Source: Megascapheus bottae (lineage: Eukaryota > Chordata > Mammalia > Rodentia > Geomyidae). From it: 64,000 bases of DNA. The notes under the pieces were generated by a model that saw nothing but the letters and a program-made list of their open reading frames with translations, was not told where the DNA came from and searched no databases. Positions 44,423 to 57,125 of the stretch are shown here, piece after piece. The number at the start of each line of letters is the position of its first letter. The first letter of the stretch is position 1. The stretch lies in contig JANJXV010000004.1 in the NCBI GenBank assembly GCA_024803745.1, forward strand, positions 43,209,358-43,273,357. Direction: 5' to 3'. Made by a program: the position numbers and the translations under genes.

Positions 44423-44599
44423 TTTAATGCAAAGGGATGAGGAAACACAGTTTTCATCTGTTCATACTAAAGCTAACCTTACTGTTTTTAAAGAATATTA
44501 CAAAGTAATGGAGAAAATGTGATTTACAGAGTAGAGGGTTTCCCTCCCCAGAGCAAGGCCCTGAGATCAAAATCCAGAACCAAAAGGGGATAATAAGTA

Positions 44600-44930
44600 G
44601 ACATATCTGTATTTCCCACATACTCAGAAGGCAGATGTTGAGATTGTAAAGGTTTGAGGATACCCTGGGTAATGAAGTCAGTAGGACACCATTACAATCT
44701 ACAAAGCAGTCATGGTGGAGTATTCCAGTCATGATGATATGTATGAGAGAGGGGATAGAAAGATTGCAATCTGAGGAAGTTTTCTGGCAATATTGCAGTG
44801 ACTGGAGACTCCACCTGAAAAATAACTAAAAGCAGAAAAGGGGCTTGGGAGTGTGGCTCAGCTGGTGAAGTTCCAGCCTAGTAAGAAGGTGGCTCTCCTT
44901 AAAACCCACAGTACTCCTAATTAACAAATA
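44600..44930 (+). mobile_element. Degenerate B1-like and ID-like sequence
   Basis: 'ttcccacatactcagaaggc' resembles a B1 head, and 'gggagtgtggctcagctggt' resembles an ID/tRNA A-box region. The pair could be an old B1-ID composite. The order is visible but divergence is high. Confidence 0.4.
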
Positions 44931-44934
44931 AGTA

Positions 44935-45960
44935 AACAAAAAATAGAACGGACTCTACATGTACATATGGTTTTGAAGTTGGCAATAAACATTTTGAGTG
45001 AATCATTTGGAACTAGTATTTTAAGGAAAGGAAAGTAATTTTGGAAGCTCAAGTGGATATTTTTGAGTAATATATGGAAAGGTCTTTCTCTTATTCAAAA
45101 AGAAAGGCAAAAAAGAGAGGCAATATGTTGAATTGTAAGTTTATTAGAAAAAAGGCAGTTATACCTGTCCATAAACAACAGAAGGCATTAGTTAAAAATA
45201 AATTAGTAAAGTTCAGAATAACACAGGAAAGTAAGAATATAAAATTAACAAAGAACAGATTTTTTTTTCTTTTATTCTTGTCAGCATTGGGATTTGAATT
45301 CAGGGTCTTCCATTCTTGTTTGGCTTCTCCATATGTAGTTGATAATCTACTTGATTCATGCCTTTAGTCAAAGGAGATAAATTTATTCCTGCTGATATTG
45401 TATGTTAGAATCTTATTCTGACTAATCTTGAATCTGGGGGCTCACATTTATTTAAATTGAAATATTCATCCATACTTGCTTCTTAATTCATCAAATTTAT
45501 ATCTTGGTTCTTAAAACAATATATGTAGTAATAATTGCTTCCACTTGTACCATGTCCAGTGCTCTTACATGAAAGATCATTGTTTTTTCTGGTCATGTGG
45601 CTTGAACTCTGGACCTTGGTGCTGTCCCTGAGCTCCCCCCCTTTTTTTTTGCCTTGATAGCTTGGTATAAAAAGGTTTAAATAGTGGTAGAAAGGCATGT
45701 CCAGCATCAAAATTTATGAGTAAAATGTATCTTGGTGGATATCACCCCTTCCATTGAGGCCACCTTACATTTCTGCCAATCCTACTCATCCCCTTAAGTT
45801 TTCTAGCTCCGTCTTACATATTTATATAGTGTATTATGACTATGTCACTATAGTTTATATGACCATATACAAATATGTATATCATATATCATGACTAGGA
45901 CTCTCTCCATTTGTCTGATCCCTTCCCTTATCAATTCTGCTCTAAGAAAAGATTTCTATT
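44935..45960. other. Unassigned sequence with two SINE scraps
   Basis: Short minus-strand Geo-like pieces near 45275-45310 ('ggatttgaattcagggtct') and 45590-45635 ('ggcttgaactctggaccttg'). Otherwise nothing recognised. Confidence 0.45.
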
Positions 45961-45964
45961 GGTT

Positions 45965-46160
45965 TTTTTTGGATGGTCCTGGGACTTGAACTCAGGGCCT
46001 AGGCACTGCACTTGAGCACTTTTCCCCAAGGATAGCTGCTTCTTGAGCCACAGCACCACTTCCAGCTTTCTCCGTGTATATGATACTGAAGAATCAAACC
46101 AGGGCTTCTTTAATGCTATCCATGAACTCTACCATTAGGCCACACTCCCTGCCTACTGAT
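45965..46160 (-). mobile_element. IDL-Geo-like SINE
   Basis: Minus-strand dimer ('ggacttgaactcagggccta', 'cttgagccacagcaccactt', 'atgaactctaccattaggcc'). Diverged in the ID half. Confidence 0.86.
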
Positions 46161-46164
46161 TTTT

Positions 46165-46970
46165 TTAAAATCTTGATGAAAAGCAAATATCTTGAGTACC
46201 CTAATGGAAATATAACGTTTTTACACTGCACATTGAAGTAGTTATGAATGGGGAGGAACAGGTCATAGTGTATTGTTACATTTTTGACATTCGTAGATCA
46301 CTGTAAAATAGCATGACTTTCCTGAAAGTCTTCTGTTTCTCTTTAAGAGATACTAAGAACTGAAGGCAGAAAGCAAAGACAAAAAGGACTTTTTCCCCCT
46401 ACAGCTTCAGGGAGAATCAATTTCAATAAAGGATGGGAAAATGTAGCATTTGATTTGATTTAAAGCAGAGCCGGAGGGGACTAAAATCAAGCTTGGTTTA
46501 AAGCCTCAAGTGGTTAAGGATTTATTACAGGACCAGGAAGGTCATGAATATACACTATACTCTAGAAAGTGAGTGTATTCTTTTAAAGTTTATCAGCCGC
46601 TTTCATCATAATAATGGTCGAAGACTCTGGAAATGCAAAAGAAATTGGCAGTACATTGTGCCTAAATTTGAGAAGCTAAGTTCTTTTAATATTCATTTAA
46701 TTTAAAAAGAGAAAGCAAAAATTCCTGAATTTAATGGGATTAATGAAATGAAATCAGAGGCAGATATAGAAAGAAGACAAATATCAGTACAATGAATCTA
46801 TACACTTCATAATGACAGAGTTGATTATCTTTGTGTATGTTGACCTCTCTCCTTCTCCAGATAGATAGATAGAAGATAGATAAAATTCTATTTGTTAAAA
46901 ACATAATTATCAAATGCATAACTTTAGAAAAGTATATAGTCCATATAGAAAAAATTGCCCAAATTGTACA
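46165..46970. other. Unassigned sequence, possibly conserved noncoding
   Basis: 46310-46700 is free of recognisable repeats. A short (GATA)n patch lies at 46860-46882. No gene recognised. Confidence 0.35.
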
Positions 46971-46974
46971 AAGT

Positions 46975-47092
46975 CATTTATGTCTGCAATACCAGTGCAC
47001 AGAATGCAGAGCAGAAAGTTAGAAAGATTGCTTGAGGCAATTTGGCCTGCACAGTGAGAACAAAACCTCACTATAAGCTAAATAACAACATC
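46975..47092 (+). mobile_element. B1/7SL-like monomer
   Basis: 'gattgcttgaggcaatttgg' and 'cctgcacagtgagaacaaaa' match the order of the 7SL/Alu/B1 core (GATCGCTTGAG..., CCTGGGCAACATAGTGAGAC). No Geo half is attached, and the copy is diverged. Confidence 0.6.
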
Positions 47093-47284
47093 ATAATCTC
47101 CCCCCACCCCCACACACACTCCACACACACAAAAGGGAAAGAACAATAGAGAAAAATTGTCTTGATTCCTCAAGCAGTTCCCATGTTTTTTCAAGATAGA
47201 AAAATATGCACACAGATCTTCCTCACATTAAGTAACCAGAGGTAATCTTCTAAAACATTAATGGAACAACTAAAGTAAAGAAAT

Positions 47285-47468
47285 TATGAGGTCAGGAGTA
47301 TGGCCTAGTGGTAGAGTGCTTGCTTAGCATGAGTGAATACCAGGATTTGATTCCTTGGTACCACATACATAGAAAAAAGCCAGAAATGGTGCTGTGGCTC
47401 AAGTGGTAAATCTCTATCATTGAGAAAGCTCAGGCCTTGAATTCAAAGCCCAGAACTGGCAAAGAAAA
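47285..47468 (+). mobile_element. IDL-Geo-like SINE
   Basis: 'tatggcctagtggtagagtg' A-box region, B box 'gatttgattcc', then a shortened Geo half ('gtggctcaagtggtaaatct') and tail 'ggcaaagaaaag'. Confidence 0.9.
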
Positions 47469-47984
47469 GGAATTATAACTATCTATCCTCTATCAGTCTT
47501 CTAAAATGCTAGAATAGAACAGAAACACAGAGTGACTGATTTCTTGAACTGTTGGAGTTTTATCAGTGAAGACTATCTATAAAGTGGCATCAGCACCCTA
47601 TTCCCAGGCATCTGTCCCATGTGATGCAAGGCTCTAGCAGCTAGACCAAAGCCAACGCAAGGTTAACAGGTTAAGACCCATTTTCACTTATGGTATATCA
47701 TTACCATAGTCAATGAATTTCCTCCTTCACCTCTGCAGAGAGAAATCCTTTTGATTTTATTGACTTATAAATTTGCTTGGCCTTAGAAAGATTTTTAAGC
47801 AATACACTGGATTTTCCTTATATTTTTCAGTACCATTTAGAAAATAAGCATATCACATCTCTAAAAATATTACTAAGAAGATTAATTTAAGAGCAATTAA
47901 TTCAGAGAAGTAAAAATCTTGAAAATTCTATAAATTAAAAAAATTATTAAAGAATATATTAACATTGATTTTTACTTCATAACA

Positions 47985-48326
47985 GACAAGTATTCAGGAA
48001 GGGAATCTCTATATATAATCACTGTCACTTAGATTTTAGAACATAATTAGGCTGGGGGTTTGTATGCCATAGATATATATTAATCTAGGTAATAAAACAT
48101 TATGTCTATAAAGTCATAATTTTTTTGTCTGTGTAGTTGTGTTTATATTTCCAATACCATGTTCATAGCATTGGGTACACTGTTTGGATCTAATAGCTAC
48201 ATATTAAAGATACCATGAGCCTTTTGTTCCTTTGGTCTTGACTTGTCTCAACATGATTTGCTCTAGATTCATCCACTTCCCTGAAAAGGCCATTATTTTA
48301 TCTTGTCTGTTGGCTATGTAGATTCC

Positions 48327-48390
<64 letters not shown>

Positions 48391-48485
48391 CATATATATA
48401 TATATATATCACATTTTTGTGTCTATTCATCTGCAGTAGGGCATCTAGATTGTTTCTCTTCCTTGGCTATTGTGAATAGTGTGAA
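47985..48485 (-). mobile_element. 5'-truncated L1: end of ORF2 plus partial 3' UTR
   Basis: Collinear with 33460-33950 of the full-length L1: 'ggaatctctatatataatca', 'ccttttgttcctttggtctt', 'catgatttgctctagattca', 'ttggctatgtagattccatt', then after a microsatellite 'ttcatctgcagtagggcatc'. The final roughly 340 bp of the 3' UTR are absent. Confidence 0.9.
48330..48410. repeat. (TG)n(TA)n microsatellite inside L1
   Basis: About 26 TG units followed by tatatatacatatatata, replacing the L1 bases that read 'gtctatataagcc' in the full-length copy. Confidence 0.95.
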
Positions 48486-48489
48486 GAAT

Positions 48490-49375
48490 CTAAAACATGA
48501 CTGTTGTATACATTTAGAGGCAACAGTGAACAGTTTAAATTCCTGTTTGGGAATTTCTAGTGTGTTTTTTCTTTTTCCTTTTGCTAAATATATGAAACAG
48601 TTTCAAAGAAAGCTACCAAGAGCCCAATTCAGTAATACACAGTAAATTTATCATTTCTACCTTTTCTTCACAAACATTTGCAAATAATCACCAAGTAAAT
48701 TACTTACAAGTGTACTTTTAGTTACCAAATAAACTTTTGAGAAGCCATTTGATAATACACCAGTAAAGAGTGAGTGAAAGGAAATCCGGGATCTGACTAT
48801 GATTAATACTTAGAACCCTCAAAATGAGAAATTTGATAAAGAGAGATGACAGCGATTTGTTTAGAGTATGAAAAATAATGCAAATATTTAATTACAAGTA
48901 TAAAACATAAAAAATTCCTTTGAGACACAAAAATCTGAAATGTGTATTATTTATTTTATCAGTGGTAATGTTAGTCTTAGAAAAATATCTTTATTTCTAG
49001 GCTAGGACTAAACAGTTAAGAAAAATACCCAAATGTCTTTCTACCCCTCTCTGCTGTCTGTGATTCCCTCTGGCCTTTTTTTTTTTAACCTACATGCCTG
49101 TTGTAGATACAGAATTTATTTGCAAAGGACAATACAGTATGCCAGTAGTGACAGGAAACATCACACAATGCCTTGTGAAATGAAGATATAAGAAGCAATA
49201 TTTCCAGTATTCTGCATTTATAGGTTATAGAGGAGACAGTAAGACTCAGGAAGACAGCTAGGCTGTATCATAACCAGTGTTTCAAAGACAAGTCACAACT
49301 ACATTGAAAATGATCCAAATTTACAAAAAAAACCCTTATGCTTTTTAATCTGATATTTTCTGATTCTTTTCTCTT
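48490..49375. other. Unassigned AT-rich sequence
   Basis: Nothing recognised. Confidence 0.35.
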
Positions 49376-49379
49376 TATG

Positions 49380-49628
49380 TGTGCAGGTTCTGGGGCTTGA
49401 ACTCAGGGCCTGGGAGCTATCCCTAAGCTTCTTTTCTTCAAGGGTAGCTAGCATTCTCCAATTGAGGCACAGCTGCACTTTTAGCTTTTGAGTGGGAGAG
49501 GGTGTAATTTCTTGGAAGTAAAAGTTGCACAGACTTGCCTGTCTAGACTGGCTTCAAACTGTGATTCTCAGATTTCAGCCTCCAGAGTAGCTAGAATCAA
49601 AGGTCTGAGCCACTGGCACCTGGCACCA
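49380..49628 (-). mobile_element. B1-like/Geo chimeric SINE
   Basis: 'ggggcttgaactcagggcct' Geo end, 'ttcttcaagggtagctagc', a linker, and the B1-like head 'ctcagatttcagcctccaga'. Confidence 0.87.
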
Positions 49629-50144
49629 TATAGCATTTACCACTGGACAAACTAAGAGACTCTCAAATTTGAGATCCTACAAATACTGCAGAGAGGATAA
49701 TGATATTACAGCTATGCCAACCTAGGCAAGCTAGGTTGCACTTGTACTTGTCTAGAAGCTCATAGAATATGGCTTGGTCCCTAAGCTTATGAAGAACTGC
49801 ACTTGGCAATTGCTTTGCATGGTATTCTAGCTAAGTCATGTAATGCTGCTCTCCTTCAGTGGTAAATCTTATTCAGCATGGAGGAGTGTGAAAGAGAGGT
49901 TGTAAAGTCCATAGCCCCCCCCCCAAATTTCAGAAAAGCAATGCAAGAGAATTTTGGTCCAAAGGGAACATTGATACTAGCAAAAAGGTGTGAAGTCTCA
50001 ATGTCTAATAATTTTTGTCACAGAGGTTGATGAAAAAACTTGTAAGAAGAAAGATTAACCTGTCTAAAACATGACTCCCTCAAAGAATATCACTGTTGGA
50101 AGAGAAACAAGCATTCTAACTGATGCTATGAATGGTTCAATACT

Positions 50145-50372
50145 CTAGGCACTGGTGTTTCACACCCATAATCCTAGCTACTCAGGGAGGCTGAGGTATG
50201 AGAATTGAAGTTCAAACCCAGCCTAGGCATGAAAGTCTGTGAGACACTTATTTCCCATTAATGGCTAGAAAACCCAAAGTGGGGTTGTGGCCAAGTAGCA
50301 GAGTGCTAACCTTGAGCTGAAGAACTCAGGGACAGAGTTCAAGAACCACAACCTACCAAAAAAAAAAAGGTT
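50145..50372 (+). mobile_element. B1-like/Geo chimeric SINE
   Basis: 'cctagctactcagggaggct' head, 'cctaggcatgaaagtctgtg', a linker, Geo half ('gcagagtgctaaccttgagc', 'gagttcaagaaccac') and poly-A. Confidence 0.9.
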
Positions 50373-50374
50373 AA

Positions 50375-53210
50375 ATACTATTAGACTTCTGCCCTTATAT
50401 TTGCCTTGTCCATTATGTTCGCTGTCAAAACGATTGCCCTTGAAGTTACATATAAACACAGCCACTCGGAATAAAATCCAATTGTGCAGATTACCTTAAT
50501 ATCATATTGATTTGTGTAAAAATATTATTGTCTAGATATATATTTATATATTGTGTAGATAATATAAACATAAAATGATCAAATAGAAAGTACTCTTTCA
50601 TTTGTTCAGATTTTTAAAGTTTTTTAGTTCTTTTAGATATTTGAAGATAACTTCTAAGCATATTTTTAGAATTATTTTAAGCAATGAAGATATTGTAAAC
50701 AATTTATTGATTTTATGATATTGTTACTTTACAGATGGCAAACTAAAGGATTTTACAGTAAAAGAAGTATTTAGATATTACCCCTTCACTTAAAAAGAAT
50801 CCCCAAAGGGCATTTGTGACAAATCTCTGTTGTAAAATAAACTTTGTCACACCACATTTTCTGCATGGGAGCTTAGTCTTTTATACACTCGCTTTTCTAA
50901 AAACAAAGAAAATGCTAAAATAACAACTTATTCCCTTACACATATCTATATACCTATAAGTCTATATAGGTAGGAAAACATAGAGGTAGATCAACATAGA
51001 TGATATAGATAGATGATATACAGATATAGATATATCTATATACATATCTATATACAGAGATATCAATATAGCCATACCTATCTAGATAATTGTAGATACA
51101 TATACCTGTATCTACAAATACCTAAATATATACATCTAGACCGACTGACAGACAGACAGGTAGGTATGCTGGTATCATTTCTCTAAATGTCTCTTTAGTA
51201 TAATGTTCGCTTTATTTTCTTTTTACTTAGTTATACAATTATCTTGGTAACGGAAATAGATCCAATGTGTTTTGCCAGTAGGAGTAGATGCATATTCGTA
51301 TAACTGTTGTGAAGAGCCCAAAAGATAGCAAATATAACACAAACTATCCAATACCAACCCTCCATGCACATGAATTACTTCAAGATTGAAGTCTATGGAA
51401 TATATTTTTATCCTTTCCCTTATCTTATTGTTTTCTACTTATGTCTCACTTCAAGAATTCAACAAGTTTCTGTAAAACTACAATGCATTTCATTAAAACA
51501 TAAGTAAGTTAAAAACAGTGTGATATATAAATATATATGTATATACACATGAATACAAAATATTGAACCCATTGCCAACATATATAACATAGCTTGTGAC
51601 TTGGGGGGCAGTGGCAGGTCACATGTATTGATTATGGATCTGCCAAATGACTCGCATTTAATTTGTTTTCTGTGCTATAATTTAATATTTTTGTATGTCA
51701 GATACAATTTACCTCAGGTTTGAAAGTCATTAGTTTAAATAGGCTTATTCACAAAATACAATAGCATTTAAAAATGTCAAATGTGATTTGAAAAAACAGC
51801 TTAGCAGTGTGGAGTTCAACATTTGCAATTTTTTATGTGAAGGAGTCATAGTTCATTAAGCAGTCTTACAGGGCCAACGATGATTATCACCAAAAATAAG
51901 AGCCATAAAATACACAGTGGTAGTTCCACTCATAATGTTAAAAGTGAGCATAATGCCATGTTACTTGAGTAGATGTATTTAAACAAATGTCAATCTCCAT
52001 CAAGGCTTATGTTCAAAGCTTTACTAGGAAAGTATTATGGAAGAAAACATAACTCTTAACAACTGTTGCTATAGTGGCTAAGTGATTTGATTAAGTTTAC
52101 CAGTACACTTGTTAAAAAAACTTTGGACACTTTCTCCTTTTGGGGAGATGTCCAAAGATAGGTAGGTGCAAATGCAGGGGCTGTTCATGCCAAAAGCTCT
52201 GAAATTTAAGCCTCATTACATTCTCAGTAAACCTGCCTTCTTTCATATTCTCATTAGCCAATTTCTCTTCCTATTCCTAAGCAGTCTGTCTTTGATACAG
52301 CCCAGTGAACTGAAAGGGTCTTAGAAAACTCATCAGAAGCTAAATTGTACCTACATGTCGGGTCAGGTCACATTTTTGATCTTTGCATTGCATCTCAGAA
52401 TCTTTCAATGTGATTCACTTTTAATGTGAGAGATATAAACACTATCTTAATGTGACTTTAATGGCTTCACATTTTCAGGAGTATTTTTTCTTTCTTTCCT
52501 TAGTGGATAGTCTTCATCTGACTTCAGATAATTAATTATCTACCCAAAATCTATGCATAGTGTTGCTGGTGCCCTTCTTTCTTCTTGTATATTTTCTCCC
52601 TTGATTTCTATAATACTCAAGACTGGTAGAAATACAGGAAATAGAATTATGACGGAAAGTTGCAGACAGGACTCAGCCTGGTGAATGATTTCAGAAACCA
52701 GTCCTACCATAAATTTCTATAGATTTGTATTCTGGAAACTTTATGTTGTATAAAGCTTCTTCTCTCTTAGTTGGGGAACACTTAATAGACTTATCATACA
52801 TTTTATTTGATAGATTATCATCATCATGTTTAAATAAAACAGGAAGAAGCTAAGGATATCAACAAACTAGAGTTTGACTTATTTTCCTTTGGTCAAAGTG
52901 AATAACCATTATTTTGGAGTGTCAAATACCTACTATATCAGTAAATTAGTAAGAACATAGCACACAATCGACAAAGAAGGGGGACCATGGAGAAAGAAGT
53001 GAGAAAATGTAGGGAAAGCTCAAGAGAATAATGACCTCAGAGTTCTCTTCTTCTGAGGACAAAAGTTGAAAAGAGGAAGGGATTAAGGAAATGCAGAAGA
53101 TACCAATTAGTCTTTATTTACTGTTTCAAATACAGAGTTACTTTCAGTGGAAAGATTCAGCAAACTTGAAGGATCCCCACAGGAAAAGAGTCAGCAGAAT
53201 GAACATCCAG
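50375..53210. other. Unassigned AT-rich sequence with a GATA/TATC-rich region
   Basis: 50940-51160 is an imperfect mix of TAGATA, TATATC and ATACAG units with inverted arrangement (agatatatc / gatatatct). The rest has no recognisable repeat or gene. 52100-52620 is less simple in composition and could hold conserved noncoding DNA, but this is unverified. Confidence 0.4.
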
Positions 53211-53260
53211 TTGCTTGCTTGCTTGCTTGCTTGCTTGCTTCCTTCCTTCCTTCCTTCCTT
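53211..53260. repeat. (TTGC)n to (TTCC)n compound microsatellite
   Basis: About seven TTGC units (53211-53240) switch abruptly to five CCTT units (53241-53260). Confidence 0.95.
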
Positions 53261-53264
53261 TCCT

Positions 53265-53705
53265 CCCATCTCCTCCCTGACCCGCCCTCTCTTTCTTTCA
53301 TTTTCCCCTTTGGGACGCTCTAAACCATAAAATAAACTTAAATCTGGAGTTTCTGTTTCAATCTGGTCTGCCATTGAGTTAGATATCAGTGTAGAGAAGG
53401 TCCAAAGTAAAATCCGAGAATTCTGGATCAGTATTTTTATGTAAGTCAGGACATTATGTGTCATCTGAAAGTTAATATTGAAGAAAACGAGGGCTGTTAT
53501 GGGTAAGTTGACAGGTTTCTTTTAATCCCAATAGGCATCACTCTTTGTGTAACACCTTTCCTACTTGGAAGAAAATTTTCATTTTTGAATCCTGATGGGC
53601 CAATGGAAATGGGCCAAAAACTTGGTGTGACATCCTTCCTCACAATTAGGTCACAGTCATATTAAATATATATTACTAGACAGTGGTAAATGTGGGATTA
53701 AAAAA
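53265..53705. other. Unassigned sequence
   Basis: Nothing recognised. Confidence 0.35.
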
Positions 53706-53707
53706 AT

Positions 53708-53890
53708 AACCAAGTGCTCATTGCCTCATATCTGTAATCCTAGCTAATCAGGAGACTGAGTTCTGAGGCTCACAGTTCAAAGTCAACTCCAATTAACCAC
53801 CAGAAAACTGGAAGTGGTGCTGTGGATCAAAGTGGTAGAGTGCCAACCTTGATCAAAAGAGCTCAGTTCAAGCCTCCGGATAAACAGACG
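53708..53890 (+). mobile_element. B1-like/Geo chimeric SINE with short head
   Basis: 'ctgtaatcctagctaatcag', 'ctccaattaaccaccagaaa' and Geo half 'gtggtagagtgccaacctt', ending 'gttcaagcctccgg'. The stretch between the B1 core and the linker and part of the Geo half are deleted. Confidence 0.87.
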
Positions 53891-53894
53891 TGAG

Positions 53895-54625
53895 AGGAAG
53901 GGAAAATGGGGGAGGAGGGAAAAGGAAAGAGGAAGGTAGTGGAATTTTGCTTTGCAAAGGGAGCTTTAGATGGAAGAGAAGTAATTAGACCTCTATGTCC
54001 ATAATGGCATGCGATCTGTTATTTGTGATCATGGCATTGCTCAGTCATCCTATAGTTTCTTGGCATTTTGCATCTGCTAAAAATTCTCTTTGTTTAGCTA
54101 TCTAATGTAAAATTATCTGTTATTGTTTGCAGCTAAAAGCCAGATTTGTTGGCCGTTATATCCTTCAAAAAGCTGAAAATGAAATTAAACAAAAACAACT
54201 TAAATACCTATTGATCAGCTAGCCTAATAATAGTAGACTTACATATTGAAAAAGTTCTGAAGAAACACCACATTTAAATTTTAAAACAATGAAATTTACA
54301 TTGCATTATGGAAATAAATTATAGTTACAGAAACATAGATTTACTTAGAAAATTGCATTTGCGTGTATATGTTCATATCTCTCAACAAAAGTTACTTAGT
54401 TACAACAAGTATTGTAATTGACTGGGTAAGGAATTCTTTATTCTTACTATTTGTTTATTGTTGTGCCATGAATAATATAGGAAGTTACCTTTACGTGGAA
54501 CAATAAGAATGACATGTAAAAATGTACACAGAATATTTCTGTAAATCAGGTCATGATGTTTCTAGATATTTAGCCTAATGCAACTCTCAGTAATGGTAGG
54601 GATGCTTCTAGATAAGATTTAACAG
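53895..54625. other. Unassigned sequence
   Basis: A polypurine patch at 53890-53940. Otherwise nothing recognised. Confidence 0.35.
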
Positions 54626-54631
54626 TTGGGG

Positions 54632-54715
54632 TCCAGGAATTTGGCCTAGTGGTTGAGGCCTTGCCTAGCATACACAGAAAAATCCAGAAGTAGTGCTTTG
54701 CTTGAACATGGCTCT
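54632..54715 (+). mobile_element. Truncated IDL-Geo-like SINE
   Basis: A-box region 'tggcctagtggttgaggcct' and 'gcctagcatacacagaaaaa', with the B-box segment deleted, then the first bases of the Geo half only. Confidence 0.75.
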
Positions 54716-54739
54716 CCTGATGTCCAGCCTGCTAAAATA

Positions 54740-55700
54740 GATTTAGGGATTTGTTAGTCTCCATATTACCTTAAGCCCCTTCTCGTGTGTATGTGTATGT
54801 CTTTTTTTACATCTTACATTTAATGTGTGTATGCTGTATTTAAATATAAATCCAAATTTATTGCTCTTCTGTCTTTTGGTTCTGTTTCTCTGAAGGATCA
54901 AAATACAGAGTTGCTAGCAAAATTTAAGACCATCATGACAAATGATATGCTAATATTAATTAAAGCATTATTAGATACTTAGTTTTATAGCTTTTTCCCT
55001 GTTTGTCCTACACTTAAAATATTTGAATGACACAGCCTGAATTAGTAGTTACAATCCAGATCAACTTCAGTTAGTCTATTGTGTGGACATGCTCCAGAAA
55101 TTTGTTGTGCATGGTTAGAACATGCAATAGCACTGTCTAAGTCAGAGTATTTCTTATTATTGACTTGTTAAATGCATTGCTCTGTATTTAAATCTCAAAG
55201 TGAGACAGCTGTAGAAATATTTTGTGTGTTCTGTAAAATATACATAAGACAAACATACAAAAATTATACCACCACAAGAGGACTAAATTAATGGCCCTGT
55301 GATCCTGAGAATATTTTAATTTTCTGCTTATAACTAGGAGTTTAACTCACTGAAGGAGAAACATTTTTTAAGTTTGTATATATAGGCAAGCAGAATCAAC
55401 ATCAGCTCTGCAAAGAGGCAAACATCTGGTTAATTTCGTCTGGAAATTTCATTTTGATGAAGGTTGTATAATTTTATTTTGCCCTGACAGAAGGGGATCT
55501 GAGTTTTCATAACACACCTTTTCTGTTTTTTTTCTTGTTGGTTGTTGTTTTGTTTGTTGTTTATTTTGAATGTTCTTGCAACATATCTACTTGTGAAGCT
55601 GTGTGGCAAAGCATTCTGAGCCTTTTTCCTGGCTTAGCAGTGTGCCAGTGGGTTCTCTGATCTACCACAGAAGAAGCAGTAATTCCTGCACACCTTTCAA
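54740..55700. other. Unassigned AT-rich sequence
   Basis: Nothing recognised. Confidence 0.35.
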
Positions 55701-55707
55701 AATTTTT

Positions 55708-55872
55708 TAGGAGCTGAAAGTGTAAAGTGTTTAGTTCCCTTGCACGAAGCCCTGGGTTGGATTCCTCAGTACCATACACAAAGAAAAAGCTGTAAGTGGG
55801 GCTGTGGCTCTATCCTTGAGAATGCTCAAGGGTAGTGCCATTCCCTGAGTTCAAGGCCCAGAACTGGAAAAA
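55708..55872 (+). mobile_element. IDL-Geo-like SINE, diverged
   Basis: B box 'ggttggattcc', 'tcagtaccatacacaaag', then a shortened Geo half ('ggggctgtggctctatcctt', 'gagttcaaggcccag'). Confidence 0.82.
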
Positions 55873-56127
55873 TATTTTTAATGTGCAAAAAGATAAAGAT
55901 TTGCACACTAATGATGTGCCATAGAAAGTTCTGCCAGATATTACACTGCATGAAATCTAAAGCAAATGGAACATATCGTGTCCTCAAACATTCATTTCTT
56001 TTCTACAACATAGAATTCTGTCTGCAATTTAAAAACTTGAATGATATTCCCTGAATACTAACCACAAAAATGTTACTGGTTTTTCTGAAAATTTTAGTCT
56101 TTATTTTATTGCAGTTTTAACAATTTA

Positions 56128-56602
56128 TAGCTATTTCTTTTTTATTATTATTGTAGAGTTCTCAGAGTATTATAGTTACATGAAGCAGGTAATGAGTAAT
56201 ACATACAATTCTTTTTGAACCGTGTCTCCTCTTCCATCACTTTTGGTTTTTTTCATCCCATCCCAACCCACAAGATATGCAGTTCATTTTCCACATAGGG
56301 TCTAGTGAGTATTATGGTTGTATTTGTTAGACCATGTTCCTTTTATGTGTACTCTCCCTTACCTTCCTAAATAAAACAAACTAACATACAAGACTAATGG
56401 AAAGGAAGACAAAAACAGCAACAATGGCATCTAAAGAGTGTCTTTTGTTTCTTTTTTCTCTTTAGTTCCTTTCATAGAATCTTATTTTATATGATCAACA
56501 TCACATAGCTATTGGCACTTTGTCCACCAGTCTTATGCATATTCTCCTTTGACCTCAGTATGAATGAGCAGATTCCTATGTAATTTTGTGTTTCGGTACA
56601 TG

Positions 56603-56660
<58 letters not shown>

Positions 56661-57125
56661 TGTGTGTATTTATTTACTTCAGTGGATTTACTTATAGATA
56701 CATAGGCACATTCTAATTACCTCAAATGAAGGAAACCATGTAAATTATGTTTTTTGGCTCTGACTTAGTTCGCTTAATGTATGTTTTCCAAGTCTTTCCA
56801 TTTCCTTACAAATGGCACAATATTATTCTTTTTGTTGGATGAGTAGTATTCCATTGTATATATGTGCCACATTTCTTGATCCATTCATCCACTGAGAGAC
56901 ATCTAAGTTGATTTCATGTCTTGGATATAGTAAACAATATTATAATGAACTTGGTTATGTTGGTGGCCTCGGTGTGACCTGGTTTGTAGTCAATGTGATA
57001 AATGCCCAGGAATGTGATTATTTTTTTTAATCACAGGGAAATTCTTAATCTTTTAAGGAACCTGCATACTGCTTTATACAGTAGATGAACAAGTTTACAT
57101 TATCACCAACAGTGTAATGGGGATT
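56128..57125 (-). mobile_element. Older L1, 3' portion (outer part of a 5'-inverted copy)
   Basis: Antisense 3' UTR with pyrimidine tract, 'atgaaggaaaccatgtaaa', 'ggctctgacttagttcgctt', then the end of ORF2 ('tattccattgtatatatgtg', 'cttgatccattcatccactg', 'ctgcatactgctttataca'). Contains (TG)n at 56607-56668. Confidence 0.8.
56607..56668. repeat. (TG)n microsatellite
   Basis: About 30 TG units with one TATG interruption, inside an old L1 3' UTR. Confidence 0.95.
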
